Source: Phenylobacterium sp. (lineage in GTDB: Bacteria; Pseudomonadota; Alphaproteobacteria; Caulobacterales; Caulobacteraceae). From it: a stretch of DNA of 61,965 bases. The stretch is from NCBI RefSeq assembly GCF_004299445.1, contig NZ_SCTC01000065.1, positions 1-61,965 on the forward strand, written 5' to 3'. This document shows, piece after piece, positions 15,177 through 23,753 of this stretch. The notes under the pieces are model-generated. The model ran no database searches and was not told where the DNA came from. It saw only the letters and a list, made by a program, of their open reading frames with translations. Within the stretch, counting starts at the first letter, position 1. Every line of letters starts with the position of its first letter. The position numbers and the translations under genes were made by a program.

Positions 15177-16222
15177 GTCTCGCCGACAAGCTGGCGGCGC
15201 AGATCGCGCAGACCGGGCCGCTGACGATGGCCCAGTACATGACTGCCTGCCTGCACGACCCGCAGTTCGGCTACTACGCCACGCGCCCGGCGCTGGGCGA
15301 GGCGGGCGATTTCCTGACCGCGCCCCTGGTCAGCCAGATGTTCGGCGAGCTCATCGGCCTCTGGGCGGCCTCCGCCTGGCGGCAGTTGGGCGGGCCCGAC
15401 CCGTTCGTTCTCATCGAGATGGGACCCGGTGACGGCACGCTGATGGAGGATCTTTTGCGGGCGGGACGGGCCCTGCCCGGCTTCCTGGAGGCGGCGGAGG
15501 TCTGGCTGGTTGAGACGTCCGAGCCGCTGGCGGCGCGGCAGGCCGCCCGGCTGGGCGATCGGGTCAGCTGGGCGCGGTCGCTGGACGAGGTTCCGGGCGG
15601 CGCGCCGATGCTCCTGGTGGCCAACGAGCTGCTGGACTGCCTGCCCGCCCGCCAGTTCGTCCGCACCGCGACCGGCTGGACCGAGCAGGTGGTGGGCGTG
15701 GATCGTCAAGGCGCCCTGATCCTGGGCCGCGTGCCCGCCCCTGTGGCCCTGCCCGACGCGCGCGACGGCGCCGTCCTGGAGATCTCGGCGGCGCAGGAGG
15801 CGCTGGGCGCGATCCTGGGTCAGCGGCTGGCGGAGAGCGGCGGCGCGGCCCTGCTCATCGACTATGGCCGCGACCAGCCGGGCTTCGGCGACACTCTGCA
15901 GGCGCTGTCCCGTCACAGGAAGGTGGATCCCCTGGCCTGTCCGGGCGAGGCGGACCTGACGGTATGGGCCGATTTCCCGGCGGTGATGGCCGCGGCCGAG
16001 GCGGCGGGCGCGCGGGCCGCGGTCCAGACCCAGGCGGCGTTCCTGGCCCGCATGGGGATCGGCGAGCGCGCCGAGGCGCTGGTGCGCGCGCGGCCCGACA
16101 AGGCCCACACGATCGGCCGCCAGCTCAACCGATTGGTCAGCAGCGATCAGATGGGGGAACTCTTCAAGGCCTGTTGCCTCTATTCTCCCGGCTGGCTGCC
16201 GCCTGCGTTCGAGGAAGACTGA
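15173..16222 (+). CDS. Class I SAM-dependent methyltransferase, MidA/NDUFAF7 (DUF185) family
   Basis: The 349-residue protein has the family opening PLTMAQYMTACLHDPQFGYY, the GDFLTAP motif, the SAM-binding motif VLIEMGPGDGTLMEDLL and the ANELLDCLPARQFV motif. NDUFAF7, the mitochondrial relative, methylates an arginine of a complex I subunit; bacterial members are presumed protein methyltransferases but are poorly studied. It begins with GTG overlapping the lgt stop and ends one base before pgeF, so the three genes form a tight operon. Confidence 0.9.
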   Translation: MSLADKLAAQIAQTGPLTMAQYMTACLHDPQFGYYATRPALGEAGDFLTAPLVSQMFGELIGLWAASAWRQLGGPDPFVLIEMGPGDGTLMEDLLRAGRALPGFLEAAEVWLVETSEPLAARQAARLGDRVSWARSLDEVPGGAPMLLVANELLDCLPARQFVRTATGWTEQVVGVDRQGALILGRVPAPVALPDARDGAVLEISAAQEALGAILGQRLAESGGAALLIDYGRDQPGFGDTLQALSRHRKVDPLACPGEADLTVWADFPAVMAAAEAAGARAAVQTQAAFLARMGIGERAEALVRARPDKAHTIGRQLNRLVSSDQMGELFKACCLYSPGWLPPAFEED

Positions 16223-16223
16223 G

Positions 16224-16997
16224 ATGACCGACCTGCCCGTGATCACCTCGAAGCTGCTGGACCTGCCGGGCATCCGCCACGCGTTCTTCACCCGGCAGGG
16301 CGGCGTCTCGGAGGGGATCTACGAGAGCCTGAACGTCGGCGCCGGATCGAAGGACGATCCCATCGCCGTAGCCGAGAACCGGCGGCGGGCGGCCGCGCAC
16401 ATGGGCGGGGAACTGGTGACGGCCTACCAGGTCCACTCGGCCACCGCCTTCGCGGTGCAGGGGCCGTGGGGGTCGGGGCCGCCCGAGGGCGACGCGGTGG
16501 TGACCGACACCGCCGGCGTGGTCTGTGGCGCCCTGGCGGCCGACTGCGCCCCGATCCTGCTGGCCGACCCCGTCGCCCGGGTGGTGGGCGCCGCGCACGC
16601 CGGGTGGAAAGGCGCGCTGACCGGTATCGCCGAGGCCGCGATCGAGCGGATGGAAGCGTTCGGCGCACAACGGGGCCGCATCGTCGCCGTGGTCGGCCCC
16701 TGCATCGGCTGGGGCTCGTACGAGGTGGGGCCGGAGTTCTACGACCGCTTCGTGGCCGACAGCGCTCAGGCGGCGCGGTTCTTCGTGGACGGCGACGGCG
16801 ACCGCAAGATGTTCGACCTGCCCGGATATGTGCTGGACCGGCTGACCCGGGCCGGCGTCGGCGCCTGCGAGTGGGTGGGGCGCGACACCTGCGCCGAGGC
16901 CGACCTGTTCTTCTCCAACCGCCGGGCCTACCACCGCGGCGAGGCCGACTACGGCCGCCTGCTGTCGGCGATCATGCTTACGGCGCCACCGTCGTGA
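16224..16997 (+). CDS. pgeF: Peptidoglycan editing factor PgeF (YfiH, multicopper-oxidase-like fold)
   Basis: The 257-residue protein carries the YfiH family landmarks: HAFFTRQGGVSEGIYESLN at the start, the zinc histidine in AYQVHSATAF, the cysteine and second histidine in ADCAPILLAD and AAHAGWKGAL, and the ending FFSNRRAYHRGEADYGR. PgeF removes misincorporated residues from peptidoglycan precursors; purine nucleoside phosphorylase-type activity is known for homologues. The last 20 bases overlap the convergent antiporter gene. Confidence 0.93.
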   Translation: MTDLPVITSKLLDLPGIRHAFFTRQGGVSEGIYESLNVGAGSKDDPIAVAENRRRAAAHMGGELVTAYQVHSATAFAVQGPWGSGPPEGDAVVTDTAGVVCGALAADCAPILLADPVARVVGAAHAGWKGALTGIAEAAIERMEAFGAQRGRIVAVVGPCIGWGSYEVGPEFYDRFVADSAQAARFFVDGDGDRKMFDLPGYVLDRLTRAGVGACEWVGRDTCAEADLFFSNRRAYHRGEADYGRLLSAIMLTAPPS

Positions 16998-18051
16998 AGA
17001 GGTAGACGGCGAAGATCACCAGGTGGACGGCGCCCTGCAGCACCGTGGTGCGGCCGGCCCCCAGGGACAGCGTGGCCACGATCAGGGTAAGAACCAGCAG
17101 CACCATCGACTTGGCGTCGAGGCCCAGCGCCAGCGGCCAGCCCATGAAGAGCGACACCGCCGCCACCGTCGGGATGGTGAGCCCGATCGACGCCAGCGCC
17201 GAGCCCAGCGCCAGGTTCAGGCTGGTCTGGAGCCGGTTGGCCCGCGCGGCCCGGACCGCCGCCAAGCTCTCGGGCAGCAGCACGAGCGCCGCGATCGCCA
17301 CACCGACCACGGCCTCGGGCGCGCCCGCGCCCTTCACCGCTGCTTTCATCACCGGGGCCAGCGCCTTGGCCAGCAGCACCACCGCGCCGAGGGAAGCGAC
17401 GAGCAGAAGGAGGCTGGCGATCGCGGCCGCGTTCGACGGAACTTCGGCGTGGGCGTCTTCGTCGACCGCGGCGGTCGCAGGCAGGAAGTAGTCGCGGTGG
17501 CGGACCGTCTGGACCAGCACGAACACCAGGTAGAGCACCAGCGACACCAGCCCCACGAACGCCAGCTGGCCGTCGGAATAGGTGGGGCCGGCCGTGCTGA
17601 CCGTGTAGTTCGGCAGCACCAGGGCCAGGACGGCGAGCGCGGCGATGGTGGCCAGACTGGCGCTGACGCCAGCCTGGCTGAACGTCTGTTCGCGGTGGCG
17701 CAGGGCCCCCACCAGAAGGCAGACGCCCACGATGCCGTTCAGGATGATCATCACCGCCGCGAAGACCGTGTCGCGGGCCAGCGCCTGCTCCCCGGGACCT
17801 CCGGCGACCATCAGCGAGACGATCAGCGCCACTTCGATGACGGTTACGGCGACGGCCAGCACAAGCGTGCCGAACGGCTCGCCGACCCGGTGGGCCACCA
17901 CTTCGGCATGATGAACCGCAGCCAGGACGGCGCCCACCAGGACCGCCGCGACGATCAGATTGAAAAGTCCGCCGAGTCCCGCGCCGGCCAGGACGGCCCA
18001 TGCGACAAGCGGCGCGACCCAGGTCCAGTGCGGGCGTGGGAGGCGTTGCAT
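16978..18051 (-). CDS. chaA: ChaA-type calcium/sodium:proton antiporter
   Basis: The 357-residue inner-membrane protein has about eleven helices arranged as two homologous halves of the cation/Ca2+ exchanger superfamily. The signature helices contain acidic residues: VTVIEVALIVSLM in the first half and LVLLPESLAAVRAA in the second. A hydrophilic central loop (about 205-215, acidic and histidine-bearing) separates the halves. It would expel Ca2+ or Na+ in exchange for protons. It is monocistronic and ends within the pgeF 3' end. Confidence 0.88.
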   Translation of the reverse strand: MQRLPRPHWTWVAPLVAWAVLAGAGLGGLFNLIVAAVLVGAVLAAVHHAEVVAHRVGEPFGTLVLAVAVTVIEVALIVSLMVAGGPGEQALARDTVFAAVMIILNGIVGVCLLVGALRHREQTFSQAGVSASLATIAALAVLALVLPNYTVSTAGPTYSDGQLAFVGLVSLVLYLVFVLVQTVRHRDYFLPATAAVDEDAHAEVPSNAAAIASLLLLVASLGAVVLLAKALAPVMKAAVKGAGAPEAVVGVAIAALVLLPESLAAVRAARANRLQTSLNLALGSALASIGLTIPTVAAVSLFMGWPLALGLDAKSMVLLVLTLIVATLSLGAGRTTVLQGAVHLVIFAVYLFTTVAP

Positions 18052-18169
18052 CCCGCCACCTTAGCGAGGGCCGGCGACAAAGCGAAACCGAGGGCGCCTG
18101 CGCCCTTGCCCGCGCGCCGTCCGCTGCTACAAGCGCGCGCAACATCCTGACTCCCGCCCCGAGGCCCCG

Positions 18170-19105
18170 ATGAAGCTGCTCGCCGGCAACTCCAATCGCA
18201 CCCTGGCGCAGGCGGTGGCGAGCCACCTGGACCTGCCGCTCTGCCGGGCCCAGGTGAAGCGGTTCGCCGACAACGAGGTCTGGGTCACCATCGACGAGAA
18301 CGTCCGCGGCGAGGACGTCTTCATCCTGCAATCCACCAGCTACCCGGCCAACGACCACCTGATGGAGCTGCTGGTCTGCATCGATGCGCTGAAGCGCGCG
18401 TCGGCCCGGCGGATCACGGCGGTGACCCCCTACTTCGGCTATGCCCGCCAGGACCGAAAGACCGGCGGCCGCACCCCCATCTCGGCCAAACTGGTGGCCA
18501 ACCTGATCACCCGCGCCGGCGCCGACCGGGTGCTGACGATGGATCTGCACTCGGGCCAGATCCAGGGATTCTTCGACATCCCCACCGACAACCTTCTGTC
18601 CGCGCCCCTGCTGGCCGCCGACATCAAGGAAAACTACGAGAAGACCAAGGACCTGCTGATCGTCTCGCCCGACGTGGGCGGCGTGGTGCGGGCGCTGGCC
18701 GTCGCCAGCCGGCTGAACGCCGACCTGGCCATCGTCGACAAGCGCCGGTCGGGTCCCGGGAAGTCGGAAGTGGCCAACATCATCGGCGACGTCGAGGGCC
18801 GCCGCTGCATCCTGTTCGACGACATGATCGACGGTGGGGGCACGCTCTGCAACGCGGCCCAGGCCCTGGCCGACGCCGGTGCGGCCGAGGTTTCGGCCTA
18901 TTGCAGCCACGGCGTGCTGTCGGGCGGAGCGATCGAGCGGGTCGAAGGCTCGGTCCTGAAGGAGTTGGTCGTCACCGACTCCATCGCCGCGCCCGATCGC
19001 ATCGGCACGTCCAGCAAGATCCGCTACGTCAGCTGCGCCAGCCTGATCGGCGAGGCGATCCGGCGCATCGCCAATGAAGAGAGCGTGTCCAAGCTCTTCG
19101 ACTGA
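18170..19105 (+). CDS. prs: Ribose-phosphate pyrophosphokinase (PRPP synthase)
   Basis: Prs makes PRPP from ribose 5-phosphate and ATP for nucleotide, histidine and tryptophan synthesis. The 311-residue protein has the conserved [17 protein letters not shown], the ATP-binding [10 protein letters not shown], the [18 protein letters not shown] motif, the [11 protein letters not shown] flexible loop, and the PRPP-binding loop [18 protein letters not shown]. Length and motifs are normal for a housekeeping class I enzyme. It has its own promoter region between the antiporter and this gene. Confidence 0.97.
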   Translation: MKLLAGNSNRTLAQAVASHLDLPLCRAQVKRFADNEVWVTIDENVRGEDVFILQSTSYPANDHLMELLVCIDALKRASARRITAVTPYFGYARQDRKTGGRTPISAKLVANLITRAGADRVLTMDLHSGQIQGFFDIPTDNLLSAPLLAADIKENYEKTKDLLIVSPDVGGVVRALAVASRLNADLAIVDKRRSGPGKSEVANIIGDVEGRRCILFDDMIDGGGTLCNAAQALADAGAAEVSAYCSHGVLSGGAIERVEGSVLKELVVTDSIAAPDRIGTSSKIRYVSCASLIGEAIRRIANEESVSKLFD

Positions 19106-19211
19106 GCCCCCCGAAGCGGCGCTTGCCCACGAGGGCAAACCACGGCTAATCCATAGGCCTCCCGGGGGCGGACACTAGAAATCACCACTGCACAGTGGGA
19201 GAAGCCGTCTG

Positions 19212-20270
19212 ATGCCGTCCGTTTTCCGGTCCCGAGCCGCCCGCCTCGTCCTTCCGGCCCTGTTGGCTGCGTTCGTCGCCGCCTGCGCCGAGTCGCCCAA
19301 GGTGGTCGCGCCGCCGCCCCCGCCGCCCGCGCCCGTGGTGCAGCTGTCGCCCCGGCTGGTGGAACTGGCCAGCGCCTATCGGCTGTATGTCAACAACACC
19401 ACCGCCATCGCGCCGGCCTTCGCAGATGGCGAGGCCATCGCCGCATCGCTGCGCACCGGCGTCCAGTACGAGCCGCAGCAGCTGGCCAAGGGCGCCATCG
19501 CCTACGGGGCCGTCGTGGCCCTGCAGGACCGCGCCTTCGTCGAGGGCGTGCGCATCTACGCCAAGGACGCGACGCAGCGCCGTCAGGTGGCCTATGAGAT
19601 CCTGAAGGACCCGGCCTACGCGGTAGGCCTGAACGGCTCGGCCAGCGCCGCCGGCCAGATCATCGCGGCGCTGGGGGGCGACGCCCAGCGGCTTTACGAC
19701 AACGGCAAGGCGGTGAAGCAGGCCGCCTACGACATCCAGAAGCAGCCCTGGTCCAAGGCCGACGTGCCCGCCCGCGACGTGCGCCTGGCCAACGCCAAGA
19801 GCCTGTCGGCCGCCGCGATGACCGGCAGCGTGGACGAGACCGTCCGCCTGCAGCAGGCTTCGTCGGGCGCCGCGGTGCTGGGCGTCCCGACGGGCGCCGC
19901 GGTCGCGCCGCCCTATACGCAGACCGTGGTCCGCGCCCTGGCCGTGGCCGCCCTGGCCGCCCTGGGCGAGGCCGGCGACGCCAACGTCAATACGGTGCTG
20001 GGCCTCGTGACCGAGCCAAACGTCGGCATGTGCATGAACATGTCGAAGCTGAACCTCTATCAATGCCTGGCGGTGGCGCGACCGCACTATGAGGACGTCT
20101 TCTGCCTGGGCCAGCACGGGATGATGGACACGGGCCGCTGCATGATCCGCGCGGCGGGGCTGCCCGAGCCCTACGAGGCGCGGTTCATTCCCAGCCAGGA
20201 GTCGATCAACAAGGGCATGCAGACCAAGAAGCCGCCGGCGAAGCGGAAGCCGGTCAAGAAGAAGAGCTGA
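19212..20270 (+). CDS. Hypothetical outer-membrane lipoprotein
   Basis: The 352-residue protein has a lipoprotein signal with the lipobox AFVAAC, so C25 would be acylated by the Lgt encoded at 14289-15176. A proline-rich linker (PPPPPPAP) follows, then a predominantly alpha-helical domain without a family I recognise. A cysteine-containing C-terminal region (VGMCMNMSKLNLYQCLAVA, then FCLGQHGMMDTGRCM) suggests disulphides. The tail is very basic (KKPPAKRKPVKKKS). The residue after the cysteine is alanine, compatible with outer-membrane sorting. It has its own terminator. Confidence 0.8.
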   Translation: MPSVFRSRAARLVLPALLAAFVAACAESPKVVAPPPPPPAPVVQLSPRLVELASAYRLYVNNTTAIAPAFADGEAIAASLRTGVQYEPQQLAKGAIAYGAVVALQDRAFVEGVRIYAKDATQRRQVAYEILKDPAYAVGLNGSASAAGQIIAALGGDAQRLYDNGKAVKQAAYDIQKQPWSKADVPARDVRLANAKSLSAAAMTGSVDETVRLQQASSGAAVLGVPTGAAVAPPYTQTVVRALAVAALAALGEAGDANVNTVLGLVTEPNVGMCMNMSKLNLYQCLAVARPHYEDVFCLGQHGMMDTGRCMIRAAGLPEPYEARFIPSQESINKGMQTKKPPAKRKPVKKKS

Positions 20271-20293
20271 CGAAAACGCCGCGCAAATGAGCT

Positions 20294-20325
20294 CAGCCGC
20301 CCCGTTGCGCAGGGCGGGGCTTTTG
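20294..20325 (+). terminator. Terminator after the lipoprotein gene
   Basis: AGCCGCCC pairs with GGGCGGGGCT, with a 2-base bulge, followed directly by TTTTGTGT. It lies 24 bases past the lipoprotein stop codon. Confidence 0.65.
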
Positions 20326-20371
20326 TGTATCTACGCGCACCCTTTCGACCGACAGGTCACGGATATTTCGT

Positions 20372-20400
20372 CGCCGCGCGCGAGTCGCGCGGCGGCTTCG
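20372..20400 (+). promoter_or_regulatory. Terminator-like hairpin in the rplY leader
   Basis: CGCCGCGCG (20372-20380) and CGCGCGGCG (20386-20394) form a perfect 9-bp stem with a 5-base loop, followed by GCTTCGTTTTG and the rplY ribosome binding site. It lies between the lipoprotein terminator and the rplY start and could act as an attenuator or a translational control element. The promoter position is unknown, so it could instead be a second terminator. Confidence 0.5.
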
Positions 20401-20415
20401 TTTTGAGGCAAGGCC

Positions 20416-21015
20416 ATGGCCGAGATCATTTTGAACGTTGAAGTGCGCGAACAGACCGGCACCGGCGGCGCGCGCGCCACCCGCCGCAGCGGCAAGGTCC
20501 CGGGCGTCCTGTACGGCGGCGACAAGGATCCGGTGGCTATCGCCGTGAAGTCCAACGAGTTCCGCAAGGCGCTCTACACGGGCAAGCTGCTGGGCCACCT
20601 GGTGACCCTGAAGTACGGCCAGGAGACCCAGCCGGTCATCGCCAAGGCGATCGACATGCATCCGGTCACCGACGAGCCGTGGCACTTCGACCTGTATCGG
20701 GTCGACGAGCACCAGCAGATCAAGATCGACGTCAACGTCCACTTCGCGAACGAAGAGGCCTCTCCGGGCCTGAAGCGCGGCGGGACGCTGGGCGTGACCC
20801 TGCACGCGGTGTCGGTCTCGTGCCACGCCGACGAGATCCCGGAAGAGATCGTGGTCGACCTGACGGGCCTGGAAATCGGCGACACCGTCCGCGTCTCGGA
20901 CCTGAAGCTGCCGGCCGGCGTGACGGCCGCGATCGACGGCGACCTGGCCGTGGCCTCCATCACGATGTCCAAGGGCGTGACCGACGCCGCCGAGACGACG
21001 GAAGGCGAGGCCTAG
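20416..21015 (+). CDS. rplY: 50S ribosomal protein L25 (Ctc type)
   Basis: The 199-residue long form of L25 binds 5S rRNA. It has the N-terminal L25 domain (EIILNVEVREQTGTGGARAT, then GKVPGVLYGG and HPVTDEPWHFDLYRV) and the C-terminal TL5/Ctc beta domain (VTLHAVSVSCHADEIPEEI, DLTGLEIGDTVRVSDL). It opens the conserved rplY-pth cluster and is preceded by a strong leader hairpin. Confidence 0.95.
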   Translation: MAEIILNVEVREQTGTGGARATRRSGKVPGVLYGGDKDPVAIAVKSNEFRKALYTGKLLGHLVTLKYGQETQPVIAKAIDMHPVTDEPWHFDLYRVDEHQQIKIDVNVHFANEEASPGLKRGGTLGVTLHAVSVSCHADEIPEEIVVDLTGLEIGDTVRVSDLKLPAGVTAAIDGDLAVASITMSKGVTDAAETTEGEA

Positions 21016-21048
21016 TCCTCGCACTTCGCATAGGGATCGGGGACGTCC

Positions 21049-21675
21049 GTGCTGCTCATTGCAGGCCTGGGCAACCCTGGCCCCGCCTACGCGAAGAACC
21101 GTCACAACATCGGCTTCATGGCCGTTGACGAGATTGCGCGCCGCTGGGGCTTCTCCGCGGCGCGTTCGCGTTTCCAGGGCCAGTGTTCCGAAGGCCAGAT
21201 CGAGACGCCGCAGGGCCCGGTCCGCGCCCTGATCCTCAAGCCGCAGGGCTACTACAACGAAAGCGGCCGCGCCGTGGGCGAGGCGGTGAAGTTCTTCAAG
21301 CTGGATCCGGCGGTCGACCTGGTCGTGTTCTACGACGAGATCGACCTGGCGCCGGGCCGCTTCCGCATGAAGGCGGGCGGCGGCGCGGCGGGCAACAACG
21401 GGGTTCGGTCGATCACCTCGCAGGTGGGCCCGCACTTCCGCCGCGCGCGATTGGGCACCGGCCATCCAGGCGACAAGTCCCTGGTGCAGGGCCACGTGCT
21501 CAGCGACTTCCACAAGGCCGACATGAAGTGGGTCGAGCCGCTGCTTCAGGCGTGCGCCGACGCCGCCCCGCTGATGGCTATGGGCGAGGACGAGCGCTAT
21601 CAGGCCGAGGTGATGCGCCTCGCGCCCGCCGAGAAAGCCGACCCGCGCAAGCAGGCCCGAGGCGGCGGCGAATGA
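21049..21675 (+). CDS. pth: Peptidyl-tRNA hydrolase
   Basis: Pth frees tRNA from prematurely released peptidyl-tRNA. The 208-residue protein shows GLGNPGPAYAKNRHNIGFM with the catalytic histidine, KPQGYYNESGRAV, the aspartate motif VVFYDEIDLAPGRFRMK, and GGGAAGNNGVRSI. The C-terminal 20 residues are charged and variable. It starts with GTG at 21049, 33 bases after rplY, and overlaps the next gene by 4 bases (ATGA). Confidence 0.95.
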   Translation: MLLIAGLGNPGPAYAKNRHNIGFMAVDEIARRWGFSAARSRFQGQCSEGQIETPQGPVRALILKPQGYYNESGRAVGEAVKFFKLDPAVDLVVFYDEIDLAPGRFRMKAGGGAAGNNGVRSITSQVGPHFRRARLGTGHPGDKSLVQGHVLSDFHKADMKWVEPLLQACADAAPLMAMGEDERYQAEVMRLAPAEKADPRKQARGGGE

Positions 21676-22445
21676 GCACCCTGGGTCTGCTGGGCGGTTC
21701 GCTGCCGCTGATCGGGCTGTCGCTGATTTTCTCCATCGCGCTCGCCGTCCATGTGGTGCGCACAGGGCGAGAGCTGTTCTGGCTGTGGATCATCCTGATC
21801 TTCCAGCCGCTGGGCGGGCTGGTCTATTTCATCGCCATTGTGCTGCCCGAGCTGACCCGCGGGTCCGGCGCGCGGAAGCTGGAGCAGACGGCCCGCGCGG
21901 CGCTCGACCCGGCCCGCGAATATCGCGAGGCCAAGCGAGCCTGCGAAGACACGCCGACGGTCCGCAACCAGTCACGACTGGCCGAAGCCGCCGCCCAGCT
22001 CGGCCGGTTCGACGAAGCCGAGCAGCTCTACGCGCAGGCCGCCCAGGGCATCCACGCCGAAGACCCCGCGCTGCTGCTGGGCCGCGCCAACGCGCTTCTC
22101 GAACTGGGGCGACCGCAGGAAGCGCTGGATGTCATTGAGCTCATTCCCGGCGGCGAGACGAGCGATCCCCTGGCGCCCGGCGCAGTCCTGGCCCTGGCGC
22201 GCGCGCATGAGAGCCTGGGCCACACAGCGCAGGCCGACGCGGCCTTCGCCGAGGCGGTTCAGCGGGTGGCGGGGTTCGAAGCCTTTGGGCGGCATGCCGC
22301 CTTCATGGCGCGCAACGGCCGCAAGGACGAGGCCCGGGCCGCCGTCGCCGACATGGACAAGCGCCTCACCAAGCTGTCCGGCCACTTCCGCAAGGAAGGC
22401 AAGCGCTGGCGCGACCTGGCGGCCAAGGCGCTCTCCGAGGCCTGA
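21672..22445 (+). CDS. TPR-repeat membrane protein with PLDc_N-like N-terminus
   Basis: The 257-residue protein has two N-terminal membrane helices (about 8-28 and 36-58); the second contains WIILIFQPLGGLVYFIAI, which resembles the short PLDc_N membrane domain. The cytosolic remainder is made of tetratricopeptide-like helical pairs, such as AEAAAQLGRFDEAEQLYAQA and ALLELGRPQEALDVIELI. It is translationally coupled to pth by ATGA. Similar proteins are annotated only as tetratricopeptide proteins, and the function is unknown. Confidence 0.8.
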   Translation: MSTLGLLGGSLPLIGLSLIFSIALAVHVVRTGRELFWLWIILIFQPLGGLVYFIAIVLPELTRGSGARKLEQTARAALDPAREYREAKRACEDTPTVRNQSRLAEAAAQLGRFDEAEQLYAQAAQGIHAEDPALLLGRANALLELGRPQEALDVIELIPGGETSDPLAPGAVLALARAHESLGHTAQADAAFAEAVQRVAGFEAFGRHAAFMARNGRKDEARAAVADMDKRLTKLSGHFRKEGKRWRDLAAKALSEA

Positions 22446-22458
22446 GCCGGCAAGCAAA

Positions 22459-22481
22459 GGCCCCGGCCAACGACCGGGGCC
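22459..22481. terminator. Hairpin terminator between convergent genes
   Basis: GGCCCCGG (22459-22466) pairs with CCGGGGCC (22474-22481). On the minus strand it is followed by TTTGCTT, so it best fits the PEP-CTERM gene, but it may also end the pth/TPR transcript. Confidence 0.65.
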
Positions 22482-22502
22482 CTGCCCTCGTTGAAGCGGT
22501 GA

Positions 22503-23195
22503 CTAGAGCGCGTAGCTGGTCCGGCGACGGCGCAGCATGGCGCCCGCCGAACCGAAGCCCAGGATCATGAGCGCCCAGGTCGTCGGTTCCGGAATGCCGC
22601 CGATGACGTCGCCCGTCGCCGTGCCGGAGGCCAGAATGTACGACCCGCCGAAGCGGAACCCGTAGATGTCGGCCGTGTCGCGCGTGATGCCGCGGAACTG
22701 GAACTGATTGAAGCCGCCCGGGGTCGAGATCGGGGCGTCCGTCATGAGGTTGTACTCCTCAAGAACGTTGCCGTTGAGGTCGAGCGCCGAGATGATCGGG
22801 AAGTCGCCGAACGGGCGGCCGCCCGAGACGGCGTAGTTGAAGAAGAAGCCCATCTGGCTGTAGGCCTTGGCGCCCTTCAGGTAGCCAAAGCCGGTTCCGC
22901 CATCGACGCCGATGTAGACGGCGTTGCCGCCGAACGAGCCGTTGTCGGCGAGACCATAGCCACCCTGACCGACCACGGCGCCCTGGCCCGAGTTGTTCGC
23001 GGTGTTGTCGCGGGTGAACGTGAACTCACCCACCGCCACCGGCCCGTAGGTGAAGTTGTAGCTGCCGTTGTCGTAACCGGTGAGGTCGAGGTCAGGGCCC
23101 GTGTAGGCCGCGTCCGTGGTGATCAGCGCCGCCTGCGAGGCTCCGGCCGACAAGGCCAACGCCGCCGCAGCGACAAAAAGGTTTCGAATTCGCAT
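22503..23195 (-). CDS. PEPxxWA-CTERM sorting domain protein
   Basis: The 230-residue exported protein has a signal peptide (FVAAAALALSAGASQA) and a secreted, glycine- and asparagine-rich beta domain. It ends with a PEP-CTERM tripartite tail: GGIPEPTTWALMILGFGSAG, then an RRRR cluster. PEP-CTERM tails are recognised by exosortase and mark surface or extracellular-matrix proteins. No exosortase gene is in the window. The ATG at 23195 follows GGAGGG, and a longer upstream reading is unlikely. The gene stands alone on the minus strand within the pth-ychF interval. Confidence 0.88.
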   Translation of the reverse strand: MRIRNLFVAAAALALSAGASQAALITTDAAYTGPDLDLTGYDNGSYNFTYGPVAVGEFTFTRDNTANNSGQGAVVGQGGYGLADNGSFGGNAVYIGVDGGTGFGYLKGAKAYSQMGFFFNYAVSGGRPFGDFPIISALDLNGNVLEEYNLMTDAPISTPGGFNQFQFRGITRDTADIYGFRFGGSYILASGTATGDVIGGIPEPTTWALMILGFGSAGAMLRRRRTSYAL

Positions 23196-23347
23196 GGCAC
23201 CCTCCGATGAGGGACCCCCCGGGCCATGAACATTCCTGGCCGTCCCTACCTTTGCTAGTACCGCTTTCCGAGTCCGAAAGGATTTGACTAAAATCAAGGC
23301 GGGGAACCGAAGACGCCTGCCGGGCGAACGTCGTTCTACAGCTAAGC

Positions 23348-23752
23348 TTACCGCCGGGACGTTGGCTGACCGAAGGCCGCGACGTCGTCGGCAGTGACCG
23401 GTTCCTTGAAGTCGTTGCCGAAGTGGGTGCGCAGATAGCCGATCAGTTCGCGCGCCTGGTCCTTGCTGAGCGTGTCGCGGAACCAGGGCATGCCGCCCTT
23501 GCCGTTTGCGACGATGTAGGCCGCGTAGGCCGTGGTCCCCAGGCGCGGATTGTTGGCCAGGGACGGGAATGCGCCCGCGCCGACGGCCCCCTTGGCGTCG
23601 GCCATGTGGCAGGCCTGGCAGAAGGTCTTGTAGACCTCGGGCCCGGTGCGGGCGACGGGCGGCTTGGTCCCGCCGGGCCCGGGCTCGTCGGCCAGCGACG
23701 GGGTGGCCATGGCCGCGGCGACGGCGAGGCCGGTGAGCAGGCGTCGGATCAT
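23348..23752 (-). CDS. Periplasmic c-type cytochrome, partner of the flavin amine dehydrogenase
   Basis: The 134-residue protein has a signal peptide ending near ATPSLA and a class I cytochrome c domain with haem site FCQACH and probable axial methionine in GKGGMPWF, followed by the helix KDQARELIGYLRTHFG. It begins one base after the stop of the flavoprotein gene and is clearly co-transcribed. In the nicotine enzyme NicA2 and related flavin amine dehydrogenases, a neighbouring cytochrome c is the electron acceptor, so the same role is inferred here. Confidence 0.9.
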   Translation of the reverse strand: MIRRLLTGLAVAAAMATPSLADEPGPGGTKPPVARTGPEVYKTFCQACHMADAKGAVGAGAFPSLANNPRLGTTAYAAYIVANGKGGMPWFRDTLSKDQARELIGYLRTHFGNDFKEPVTADDVAAFGQPTSRR

Positions 23753-23753
23753 C

